From CAYXLI01 sp964464925 (lineage in GTDB: Bacteria; Acidobacteriota; Terriglobia; Bryobacterales; Bryobacteraceae): DNA of 64,000 bases. Where the stretch lies: positions 9,838-73,837 of the forward strand of contig CAYXLI010000029.1 of the NCBI GenBank assembly GCA_964464925.1, read 5' to 3'. The translations under genes and the position numbers were made by a program. The notes beneath the pieces were generated by a model. The model saw nothing but the letters and a program-made list of their open reading frames with translations. It was not told the DNA's origin and did not search any database. Of this stretch, positions 51,472-59,854 are shown piece after piece. How positions within the stretch are numbered: the first letter of the stretch is position 1; each line of letters begins with the position of its first letter.

Positions 51472-52632
51472 TCATTCTGTCCGAAGCTTCTGCAGCTCGG
51501 CGTGCAATTCCTTGTTCTCCCTTTCGAGCGACCGGCGTTCGATGGACGATTCGAGACCTTCGTGCACGATCACGCCGGCCAGTATCGGAACAAAGCTGAA
51601 GAAAAAAGCTCTTGTATAGAACAGTGTGAAACTGACAAGGACAACCAGCGCGATGGTAGCCATTATTACCGCAAGTCTCCAAGGGGACGGCACAATATAG
51701 AACGCTGCAACAAGAAGCAGACCCAGAGTTATATCGGCCGCCATGTATTTCCACGGACTGGCTTCCGATGCTGGCTTCGATAACTCGCCGTAAGTTTCGA
51801 GCGCGGCTATGTTCACGCCGTCCATCATGCCCAGTGGAGTCACATACCGGTCCCGCGCTGCGCGGAACACGCCACCAACCAAGACAATTTTGTCTCGCAC
51901 ATCCGGCTCGTTCTGCCACTCGCGCGTCTTTGCCAACTGAACGATAGCGCTCGATGTCAAACGCCTGAAACTCAGGCCTTGTCCAAGAAAGTTGATGAGT
52001 ACTCCGGCTTCCTCCGATTCATGCGCGGTCCCGCCTGCTTTGCAAGGTTCCCATTCCTTCTGACTGCTCTTCTCCGCTACAACTACCGGAAACGAAGGAA
52101 CGATGCGCTCGCCGACCTGCTGTGTCCGCGAATACCGGCGCACAATTCCGTCATCATCCAATTGCACGGCGGGCAAGCCAAAGCATGTATCCTCCGTGTA
52201 GAACCCGCCCAGCAGTTTGTCCAACTTGAGGGAACCGCCTTCCTCCCAACCGCCGCGTGCCCAAACTACGTTCGAAATCCGGGATGCCCTCTTCGCTTCA
52301 TCCTCGGTCCAATGGCTGGTATCGAGATCGACTCCGATCACCTTGGGATGTCCCTTGGCAATTGCCTCGAGCACATCGATTACGCGTCCGGCCTGCAACG
52401 GGCTGGTCCCGTGAAACTCTGGCCCCTCGTAGTCCGCATCGTCAATCACCACTAGCATGATGTCTTTTACCAATTGAGCGGGTTTGGCCAGCAGCCAACG
52501 ATCCAGATTGTCGTTTTCCCAGCGTTCAAATGCACCGTAGTGGTGCAGCAGGTGTGTCGTTCCAGCCGCGGCAAACACAAGGAGCGCGCCTAGGCCGAAA
52601 TAAGGCCAGAAAGGGAGGCGTTGGGTTTTCAT
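51472..52632 (-). CDS. CHASE2-domain membrane sensor without an output domain
   Basis: CHASE2 is an extracytoplasmic sensor domain usually fused to kinases or cyclases. Here 386 residues hold one N-terminal helix (about 9-30), the CHASE2 domain (about 45-290; DIMLVVIDDADYE and DLDTSHW at its start, VRDKIVLVGGVF and DRYVTPLGMMDGVNIAA near its end) and three C-terminal helices (about 295-365). It ends in a short coiled coil (ERENKELHAELQKLR) with no enzymatic domain. Its ATG overlaps the upstream gene as ATGA. A signal could be passed to partners by the coiled coil, or through the periplasmic caspase encoded in the same operon. Confidence 0.9.
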   Translation of the reverse strand: MKTQRLPFWPYFGLGALLVFAAAGTTHLLHHYGAFERWENDNLDRWLLAKPAQLVKDIMLVVIDDADYEGPEFHGTSPLQAGRVIDVLEAIAKGHPKVIGVDLDTSHWTEDEAKRASRISNVVWARGGWEEGGSLKLDKLLGGFYTEDTCFGLPAVQLDDDGIVRRYSRTQQVGERIVPSFPVVVAEKSSQKEWEPCKAGGTAHESEEAGVLINFLGQGLSFRRLTSSAIVQLAKTREWQNEPDVRDKIVLVGGVFRAARDRYVTPLGMMDGVNIAALETYGELSKPASEASPWKYMAADITLGLLLVAAFYIVPSPWRLAVIMATIALVVLVSFTLFYTRAFFFSFVPILAGVIVHEGLESSIERRSLERENKELHAELQKLRTE

Positions 52633-53360
52633 GGCAAAGCGTCAAGAATGGCCAGGGCAAACTGCCGGCGCGCCAAATCGCTTAGCGGTGGTTGTGCCCG
52701 CTCAACGCTGGCCAGTGCTTGATCGAACTTTTGGCTGGATTCGGCATAAGAAGCGGCATTCGCAATTAGAACCGCGGACGGACCGAGCATACCCTCTTCG
52801 GGTGTGATGACCGTCATCTCATAAAGACCGGGCGTGATCGTAACGTTGGCGGGTGTGGGCGAGCGGGGCTGCCACTCGAAGGGGAACTCGACCGGCACTG
52901 CCGATTCCCGAAGGTTTCGAAGCACGATCCGGTACCGCGCCTTATCCAGCGACCGGATCGCTGGAGCCAGATCCAGAGATCCGCCGCGGTAGGCGAGCAC
53001 GGACTCATTAATGGTTTCTCCCCGCGCGATTGTGAATGCCACTTGCGGGGCATCGCGACGCGCGGCCAGCCGCTCCCACAGGGATTTCGGTGGTGGCACG
53101 ACGCGCGGAATCTCACATCTGCCATTCCTTCCACACCGCAGTGTGCGGCCGTCAAAAAGAATAAACTCGGCGACTGCAGGACCCTGCGCGCTGAGCAACC
53201 ACAGCGCATCGCCGCTATACACGAGCATCCCTGGACGGACTCGCTCGGGCCCCGGTTCGCGCTTCCACGTCCCGCTGACGTTCAGAAGGCGGCCTGCCGG
53301 CTCCGGCTCCGCGCCGGCGCACCAGCTCACTGCGAGGGCCAGCATCACCAACTGCTTCAT
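52629..53360 (-). CDS. Exported FecR-like protein in a caspase-CHASE2 operon
   Basis: The 243 residues begin with a signal peptide (to about SWCAG). Residues about 25-80 have a FecR-like pattern: LLNVSGTWKREPG, VRPGMLVYSGDALWLLS and VAEFILFDGRTLRC. The middle (about 115-205) is a beta-rich domain that may be Ig-like. It begins four bases after the caspase-TPR gene and overlaps the CHASE2 gene by four bases, so the three are one translation-coupled operon. The FecR assignment rests on pattern only. Confidence 0.65.
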   Translation of the reverse strand: MKQLVMLALAVSWCAGAEPEPAGRLLNVSGTWKREPGPERVRPGMLVYSGDALWLLSAQGPAVAEFILFDGRTLRCGRNGRCEIPRVVPPPKSLWERLAARRDAPQVAFTIARGETINESVLAYRGGSLDLAPAIRSLDKARYRIVLRNLRESAVPVEFPFEWQPRSPTPANVTITPGLYEMTVITPEEGMLGPSAVLIANAASYAESSQKFDQALASVERAQPPLSDLARRQFALAILDALP

Positions 53361-53364
53361 CTCA

Positions 53365-55632
53365 TCACTCCTGTGACTGCTTCTCCGCTAGCTTGGTCTT
53401 CAGGCGCGCCGCTTGGCTTGCGCCATTGCCGGACGGCGCTATTGCGGCTGCTTTCTCGAAAGCTTTCAAAGCGTCCTCCAGTTTTCCTTGACCCTCCAGT
53501 GATTCAGCCAAAAAATAGTAGCTGGATGCGCTATCGGATTTTATCTGGATCGACTTATTCAAGACCTGTTCTGCCGAAACGAAGTCTTTCAATCTGACCA
53601 GCGTGGTCCCCAGGTTGTCATAGTTCAGCCAATAAGTCGGCTCCGCAGCTAGAATCCTGGTGAACAGCGCCTTCGCTTCTTCCAATCTCTTCTGGTCGAA
53701 CAGGAACACTCCATAGAATCTCTGCAGGTTGGGGTCTGCCGGCGCCATTTCGATCGCACGCTTATAAGAGGCTTCCGCTAAATCCGGACGATCCCAATGT
53801 TTATAGGCATCCGCCAGATTGCTGTGATAATAAGCGTTATTAGGGCCTAGCCGAATGGCTTCCTTGAACTCGAGCACGGCCTCTTCCCATCGCTTCTGCG
53901 CAGCAAGAGTTTCGGCGAGCCGGTTATGAGTGTCGGCATACGTACTCGCCATCACCGCGGCTCGGCGTAAGGCCCGCTCCGCGTCTAAAGCCCGGTTACG
54001 CGCATAGAGCGCACGACCCAGCCAATAGTAGCCACGCGCGTTCTCATCGCTGATTTCGAGAGCTTTCTTTGCTTCCGCTTCCGTCTCCTCATACCGGCGG
54101 AGGAAAAACAGCACGCCGGCCAGATTCGAGTGATACGCGGAGGTCGAAGCACTCAGTTCGATCGCTTTCCGATAGCTCGCTTCCGCCGCCTTGTAGTTCC
54201 CGGTATCCCACTGAACGTTCCCCAGCTCATTCCAGGTCGCCGATGGTTTGGGATCGATTTCCAAAGCTCGTTGGAAGGCCGCCTCTGCTGCTGCAAGCTG
54301 CCGCAGCCCAGCGAGGTTCAGAGCGTAAACATGCTGGGCTTCCGCATGGTTCGGCGCAAGCTCCACTGCCTTTTTGGCGTAGGGCTCGCCCTTCTTGTAT
54401 TCACCGCGTACATTTAGTGTGTTTGCCAGGTTCCAATTCAGCCAGAAGTGTTGAGGATCGATCGCAAGACCCTGGAGATAGACAGTCTCGGCCTCCTGCG
54501 GCCTGTTCTGGTTCGCCAGGCAATTACCGAGCATGTTGCGATACGAGGCGTTTTTGGGATCCAGGCGGGTCGCTTCGCGAAACGCGGTTTCCGCCTCCGC
54601 GTATTTGCGCTGCGCGTAAAGAGCCCCGCCGAAACGCGCGCGAAAAATCGCGTTCCCCGGTTCCAGGGCCACTGCCTTTTGGTATTCCGCCTCTGCTTCG
54701 GGCCACTTACCATCGTCAGAGTACAGCGTCCCGCTGTTATAGTTTTCCAGAGCGCTGTTGGAATTAGATACTCCGGGCAGGGCCGCCTTTGGCGATCGTA
54801 CAAAGATAAAATCGCCACCCTGGTCGCCGGAATTGCGGAGAGGACCGTAAAGGGGCGTTTGGTTAGCTCGCCCTCCAACCCGGATCCGAACGGAGTCGCT
54901 AAACAGCGTACCCGCCGAAAAGGCGGCATCCTCTTCGCTGGACAGGCCCTTGATCAACGCCTCGGCGAACACGGAGTTTACCGCGCCGCCTCCGTCGGAG
55001 ACGGGTTCGATAGCGCCACTGGTCATCAGCGTACGCGATTTTTTCGCTTTCACCTGAAGCAGGAACCGGTTCTTGTCCTCCGGCGTAATTCCCGACCCCG
55101 CATCCCGCAGCATCGCTCCGCTGTAGCACGAATCAGCGATGATCAGGACATGGCGCGACGCCAGTGCCCCCAAGTCGCCCGTGATATCGTCAGCGGAAAT
55201 CCAATTCGATTTGTTCTCTTTTTCCGCATCCACCGGAAGCCAATACGCGCGGCCGCCGGCGTCGCGATCCAGATATCCGTGGCCCGCGTAATAAATCAGC
55301 AGATTGTCCGAGTCGCTCAGTGTGCGCCGGTATTCGGAGATGCTACCGATGATCTTGTCGCGAGTGGCGTTCAGGAGCAGCTTCACTTTGAAGCCGTACA
55401 GAGATGTCAGAATGTCCGCGATGTCCTGAGCATCCTTGACCGGTGTTTCGAGCTTGGAAAGCCTGGAACGCTCCGGATACTCCTTGTTCCCTATCACTAA
55501 CGCGTAGTAATTGCCGTTGCCTTTCAGGACTGCCGGATCGAATGTGGTCCGCTGGGCCATGCCCGGATGGCCACTCTGTGCGATCAGCCATCCCGATCCC
55601 AAGAGGAAAGCAACCATCGGTTTCGCCAGCAC
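53365..55632 (-). CDS. Exported caspase-like protease (C14) with long TPR array
   Basis: The 755-residue protein starts at GTG 55632 (an ATG at 55617 is an alternative) with a signal peptide-like N-terminus. The caspase domain (about residues 40-285) keeps both catalytic residues: His118 in YYAGHG and Cys169 in ADSCYS. From about 300 to the end there are roughly a dozen tetratricopeptide repeats, with the AEA..YQKAVALEPGN pattern repeated. The TPRs should bind a partner or substrate. It is the first gene of an operon with the FecR-like and CHASE2 genes, so it may report a membrane signal. Confidence 0.92.
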   Translation of the reverse strand: MLAKPMVAFLLGSGWLIAQSGHPGMAQRTTFDPAVLKGNGNYYALVIGNKEYPERSRLSKLETPVKDAQDIADILTSLYGFKVKLLLNATRDKIIGSISEYRRTLSDSDNLLIYYAGHGYLDRDAGGRAYWLPVDAEKENKSNWISADDITGDLGALASRHVLIIADSCYSGAMLRDAGSGITPEDKNRFLLQVKAKKSRTLMTSGAIEPVSDGGGAVNSVFAEALIKGLSSEEDAAFSAGTLFSDSVRIRVGGRANQTPLYGPLRNSGDQGGDFIFVRSPKAALPGVSNSNSALENYNSGTLYSDDGKWPEAEAEYQKAVALEPGNAIFRARFGGALYAQRKYAEAETAFREATRLDPKNASYRNMLGNCLANQNRPQEAETVYLQGLAIDPQHFWLNWNLANTLNVRGEYKKGEPYAKKAVELAPNHAEAQHVYALNLAGLRQLAAAEAAFQRALEIDPKPSATWNELGNVQWDTGNYKAAEASYRKAIELSASTSAYHSNLAGVLFFLRRYEETEAEAKKALEISDENARGYYWLGRALYARNRALDAERALRRAAVMASTYADTHNRLAETLAAQKRWEEAVLEFKEAIRLGPNNAYYHSNLADAYKHWDRPDLAEASYKRAIEMAPADPNLQRFYGVFLFDQKRLEEAKALFTRILAAEPTYWLNYDNLGTTLVRLKDFVSAEQVLNKSIQIKSDSASSYYFLAESLEGQGKLEDALKAFEKAAAIAPSGNGASQAARLKTKLAEKQSQE

Positions 55633-55727
55633 AGTGGAAAAAGTGTACCAGACTTGGCGGCCGGCGTGGAAGGCGATTTTGGCTGTTACGGGAGCTGCCT
55701 TTTCCTTTAGCGGCTCGATTCCGGGTG

Positions 55728-56228
55728 CTACTCCGACACGATCGGCGCATGCTCCTCGGCAACCTGCGGCGCCAGCTCTTTATGCGCGTCGAGGAAGCGG
55801 ACACAGGCATTCCAGCGAAGGATCGGGTCGTCGTTGCCGGGTGGACGGACGCGTTCGGCCTCTTCAAATCTCTCCAGTGCGCGGACCACCCACTCGTAGA
55901 CCATGTGTTGCATGCCCTGGCCGCCCGCATGGAAGCGGGCCTTGCCCCGTCGTTCCCAGGCAATGCCCTCATAGTAGGCTCGCTCGTAGTCGCCGAGGAG
56001 GCGGCCAGAGGTCTTCACCGACTCGGCGAAGGCCCGCGGGTCTGCCGCTAGTTGATCGGTGAGCGCCAGCACGAGATACACCAGCGCCTGCTGATTATCG
56101 GGTTCGATTTCCAGGATGTCCCGGCAGATGCTTTCCGCCTCGCCTGGTTCGTTCAATAAGCGGTAACGCTCGGCCTTGGCCAGGGCGCTCGGAACGCTTT
56201 CGTGAGAGATCGGCTTGCGCGCAAACAT
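55728..56228 (-). CDS. TPR-like helical protein at the end of the sdh operon
   Basis: The 166 residues are helical, with two TPR-like motifs (ALAKAERYRLLNEPGEAESI and DNQQALVYLVLALTDQLA) and no signal peptide. It begins six bases after the sdhB stop codon, so it is part of the succinate dehydrogenase transcript. It may be an assembly factor, but no known Sdh assembly protein is recognised in it. Confidence 0.65.
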   Translation of the reverse strand: MFARKPISHESVPSALAKAERYRLLNEPGEAESICRDILEIEPDNQQALVYLVLALTDQLAADPRAFAESVKTSGRLLGDYERAYYEGIAWERRGKARFHAGGQGMQHMVYEWVVRALERFEEAERVRPPGNDDPILRWNACVRFLDAHKELAPQVAEEHAPIVSE

Positions 56229-56234
56229 AACGCC

Positions 56235-56975
56235 TCACAGGATATGGAACAGCTTCTTAATGGGATCGAAGAATTCGTCCACCACGCGCTCCTTCAGCGG
56301 AATGATGGCGTTCTCCGTAATTGTGATGAACTCCGGACACACCTGGCGGCAACACGTTGTAATGTTGCAATACCCGATGTTGAATTTGTTTTTCAGGTCT
56401 TTGATGCGATCTTCCGTGTCAAGCGGATGCATCTCGAGCGCAGCGGCGTAAACCAGAAACCGGGGGCCGATAAACTCTTCGTGCTTGCGGTGATCGCGCA
56501 GCACGTGGCATACGTCCTGACACAGGAAACACTCGATGCACTTGCGGAATTCCTGGACGCGATCGACATCCACCTGCTGTATGCGCCAAGTGCCGTCTTC
56601 CTCATCGGGCGAACGCGGACGGAACTTCCTGATGGACTTCTTCACCCGGAAATTCCAGGAAACGTCCGTCACCAGGTCGCGGATCAGCGGGAAGGCCTGC
56701 ATCGGCTCGATGATCACCGGCATATCGAGGTTGAGGTCACTGAGGCGCGTCATGCACATCAGGCGGGGCATCCCGTTGATCTCCGCCGAACAGGATCCGC
56801 ACTTGCCGGCCTTGCAGTTCCAGCGCACGGCGAGGTCGGGTGCCTGTTCGGCCTGGATGCGGTGGACGGCGTCGAGCACCACCATGCCATCATCGAGCGG
56901 GATCGTGTAGTCCTGGAACTTGCCACCCTTGGCATCGCCGCGCCAGATCCGGAACATTCCCTGGGCTGAAACCAT
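56235..56975 (-). CDS. sdhB: Succinate dehydrogenase iron-sulfur subunit
   Basis: SdhB passes electrons from the flavin subunit to the membrane. The 246 residues keep the 2Fe-2S motif CKAGKCGSC with a further Cys downstream, the CIECFLCQDVC cluster motif and CNITTCCRQVC near the end, so all three clusters should be present. The gene abuts the sdhA stop codon with no gap. It belongs to the fumarate reductase-like group found in actinobacteria and Acidobacteriota. Confidence 0.95.
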   Translation of the reverse strand: MVSAQGMFRIWRGDAKGGKFQDYTIPLDDGMVVLDAVHRIQAEQAPDLAVRWNCKAGKCGSCSAEINGMPRLMCMTRLSDLNLDMPVIIEPMQAFPLIRDLVTDVSWNFRVKKSIRKFRPRSPDEEDGTWRIQQVDVDRVQEFRKCIECFLCQDVCHVLRDHRKHEEFIGPRFLVYAAALEMHPLDTEDRIKDLKNKFNIGYCNITTCCRQVCPEFITITENAIIPLKERVVDEFFDPIKKLFHIL

Positions 56976-58787
56976 TTATTTCATCTCCTCGATGATTTGT
57001 TGCAACTCGGTGGGCATCGGCTCGACCGGGCTGCGCTCTACGGTCATTCCGCCCTCTTTGCGGCGAACCACGATGTTGTACTTGCCCCACTCGGGATCTT
57101 TCTCCGGGTAATCCTCACGGAATTGGGCACCCCGGCTTTCCTCGCGTAACAGCGCCGCCCGGGTGATGACTTCGGCCACGGTGAGCAGATTCGGCAGATC
57201 CATGGCGGTGTGCCAGCCGTTGTTGTACTGGCGGTTCCCGTCGATTCCCGCGCGGGCAGCCCTCTCCTGAAGGTCTCCGATCGCCTCGATGGCCTGTTCC
57301 ATCTCGGACCCGGTGCGCACAATGCCCACCAGATCCTGCATCTTCTCCTGAAGCTCGTACTGGATCTTATAGGGATTTTCGGTGGAGTCCCGGAGCTCAA
57401 AGGGATCGAGAGCGCCCTGGATGGCGCAGCGAATCTGGTCCGCATCGATCGCCCCGCCACCGTTCTGCCTCGCAAAAATGGCGGCGTGCTCGCCGGCCCG
57501 CTTGCCGAAAACTAGCAGGTCAGACAGCGAATTGCCGCCCAGACGGTTGGCTCCATGCAGACCGGCGGCGGCCTCGCCCGCTGCGAACAGGCCCGGCACG
57601 TTGGACATTTGCGTGTCGCCATCCACGCGGATGCCGCCCATCATGTAATGCGTAGTCGGGCCCACTTCCATCGGCACTTGCGTGATATCGATGCCCGCCA
57701 GTTGCTTGAACTGGTGATACATGCTGGGTAGCTTGCGCTTGATGTGATCGGCGGCGTTGGGCAGCCGTTCCTTGATCCACGCGATATCCAGGAACACGCC
57801 CCCATGCGGGCTGCCGCGTCCCGCCTTCACTTCCCGGTTAATGCAGCGAGCCACGTGATCGCGCGTCAGCAGTTCCGGCGGACGCCGTGCATTCTTGTCG
57901 CCTTGGGTGTAGCGCCAGCCTTCGTCTTCGTTATCGGCGGTCTGCGATTTGTAGTTGTCCGGGATATCGTCGAACATGAAGCGCTTGCCTTCGCTATTGC
58001 GCAGCACGCCGCCTTCGCCGCGCACACCCTCGGTGACAAGAATGCCGCGGACGCTCATAGGCCAAACCATGCCGGTGGGATGGAATTGCACGAACTCCAT
58101 ATCCATCAGTTCCGCACCGGCGCGAAAGGCGAGCGCAAGGCCGTCGCCCGTATATTCCCAACTGTTGCTCGTAATCTTGAAGGCCCTGCCGATACCTCCG
58201 GTGGCGATGACCACCGCTTTCGCCGCCCAGCGGAGGAAGTGCCCCTTCTCACGGTCGTAACCAATGGCGCCCGAAACCCTGCCTGAATCGGTCAACAGCG
58301 AAAGGACCGTGCACTCCATGTGTACTTCCATGCCGGAGTGAATCCCATGGTCCTGAAGCGTGCGGATCATCTCGAGGCCTGTGCGGTCGCCGACGTGGGC
58401 CAAGCGGGGGTAACGGTGTCCGCCGAAGTTGCGTTGCAGGATCCGCCCGTCCTTGGTCCGGTCGAACAACGCGCCCCACGCTTCAAGTTCACGGACGCGG
58501 TCTGGCGCTTCCCGCGCATGCAGTTCAGCCATTCGCCAGTTGTTGACGTACTGGCCTCCGCGCATTGTGTCTGCGAAATGGACGCGCCAATTGTCGCGCT
58601 CGTCGATGTTGGCGAGGGCAGCGGCCACTCCGCCCTCGGCCATCACCGTGTGCGCTTTGCCTAGCAGCGATTTGCAGATCACGCCCACTTTTACCTTGGC
58701 CCCTGCGGCCTCGATCGCAGCCCGTAATCCTGCGCCCCCCGCTCCGATGACCAGGACATCGTACGAGTACTCCTGGCAGTCGACCAT
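56976..58787 (-). CDS. sdhA: Succinate dehydrogenase flavoprotein subunit
   Basis: SdhA oxidises succinate to fumarate with covalently bound FAD. The 603 residues start with the Rossmann motif VIGAGGAGLRAAIEA and continue with HTVMAEGGVAAAL, whose His is expected to carry the FAD. The substrate site includes QFHPTGM and HYMMGGIRVD, and the catalytic Arg region near residue 290 is intact. It begins directly after the sdhC stop codon and ends at the sdhB start. Confidence 0.96.
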   Translation of the reverse strand: MVDCQEYSYDVLVIGAGGAGLRAAIEAAGAKVKVGVICKSLLGKAHTVMAEGGVAAALANIDERDNWRVHFADTMRGGQYVNNWRMAELHAREAPDRVRELEAWGALFDRTKDGRILQRNFGGHRYPRLAHVGDRTGLEMIRTLQDHGIHSGMEVHMECTVLSLLTDSGRVSGAIGYDREKGHFLRWAAKAVVIATGGIGRAFKITSNSWEYTGDGLALAFRAGAELMDMEFVQFHPTGMVWPMSVRGILVTEGVRGEGGVLRNSEGKRFMFDDIPDNYKSQTADNEDEGWRYTQGDKNARRPPELLTRDHVARCINREVKAGRGSPHGGVFLDIAWIKERLPNAADHIKRKLPSMYHQFKQLAGIDITQVPMEVGPTTHYMMGGIRVDGDTQMSNVPGLFAAGEAAAGLHGANRLGGNSLSDLLVFGKRAGEHAAIFARQNGGGAIDADQIRCAIQGALDPFELRDSTENPYKIQYELQEKMQDLVGIVRTGSEMEQAIEAIGDLQERAARAGIDGNRQYNNGWHTAMDLPNLLTVAEVITRAALLREESRGAQFREDYPEKDPEWGKYNIVVRRKEGGMTVERSPVEPMPTELQQIIEEMK

Positions 58788-59603
58788 CTAGAGAATTCTC
58801 CAATCGGTCCAGATGCCCATGGAACACAAGCGGACGTAGATATCGCTGAACATGACGGAGAATAGGCTCGCCCAGGCCCACCGCTTGTGCTTGCCATTGA
58901 GGCAACTGACGCAATCGTAGAGCTTGTGCCGGACAGGGTGTTCCGAAATGCGATCGAACGTGCCGCCGATCAGGTGGCGGAAGGCGTGGCACCCGAAAAC
59001 GTACAACGCGATCAGCACAACGTTTATGGCAAGGATGATCGTGCCAACGCCGATTCCGAAGCCATCGTTGAACCAAAGCGCCTTCCAGACATCGTAGACC
59101 AGGAAGCCCCAGATGATGTAGGAGAGGCGAAGGAAGTAGCGATGGAAGTTTTGGAGCACCAGAGGGAACCAGCGTTCGCCCAGGTAGTTGTTTCGGGGTT
59201 CCCCGACGGCGCATGCCGGCGGGTCCGCCCAGAATGATTTGTAATAAGCGCCCCGGTAGTAATAGCAAGTGAAGCGGAAGCCGCCGGGAATCCAGAGAAT
59301 CAGCAACGCCGGTGAGAATGGCAGGAAGGCCGGATACCACGAAGGCTTCGGGCCAAACCAGGCATGCGGCGAATCGCCCCAGATTTCAGGTGAATAGAAA
59401 GGCGAGATATAGGGCCCGTAGGTATAGTAGGCGTTTTGGAACGCAGCCCAAGTCGCATAGATCAGAAAAGTTCCGAAACCCAGGAAAACCAGCAGCGGAG
59501 AAAGCCACCAACGGTCCGGTCTCGCCGTCTGGCCGAAGCCTCGCCTCGTCCAGACAACGTCTGGTTTGACGGGAATCGGCTGCGCCTTCGCCGCAGGAGT
59601 CAT
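58788..59603 (-). CDS. sdhC: Succinate dehydrogenase membrane cytochrome b subunit
   Basis: The 271-residue protein has about five membrane helices (about 33-55, 92-110, 145-165, 180-205 and 235-255), so one subunit replaces the usual SdhC/SdhD pair. Several His residues in the helices and the QNFHRYFLRLSYI segment fit heme b ligation. The N-terminal part faces the cytoplasm and contains no signal peptide. GGAGG lies eight bases before the ATG. It is the first gene of sdhC-sdhA-sdhB-TPR. Confidence 0.88.
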   Translation of the reverse strand: MTPAAKAQPIPVKPDVVWTRRGFGQTARPDRWWLSPLLVFLGFGTFLIYATWAAFQNAYYTYGPYISPFYSPEIWGDSPHAWFGPKPSWYPAFLPFSPALLILWIPGGFRFTCYYYRGAYYKSFWADPPACAVGEPRNNYLGERWFPLVLQNFHRYFLRLSYIIWGFLVYDVWKALWFNDGFGIGVGTIILAINVVLIALYVFGCHAFRHLIGGTFDRISEHPVRHKLYDCVSCLNGKHKRWAWASLFSVMFSDIYVRLCSMGIWTDWRIL

Positions 59604-59854
59604 CTTTGGGCCTCCGAACTCGGCTCGCAGTATACAACAGTTGAACCGTCAATGCTCCCGCGGACGTCTCGCGTGTTCGACGGTGCGAAGTGGAACGATG
59701 AAGCCCCCCTCTGGTCTGGCTGCAAGGAACGGGGAGACAGGATGAGTTCCTCGGCGGGTTGCGGCGCATTGGCGAACCTACTCGAGCACCCATCCTGTTC
59801 ACGGACTACGCACTCGTGAAATTGGCGGCACGGACCGCCTGCTCAGCGTCTGCG

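Noticed and set aside
59629..59660. TTGACG and TATACT before sdhC as a promoter
   Set aside because: The two boxes are only 12 bases apart on the minus strand, too short for normal sigma-70 recognition; the -10 box alone is not enough.
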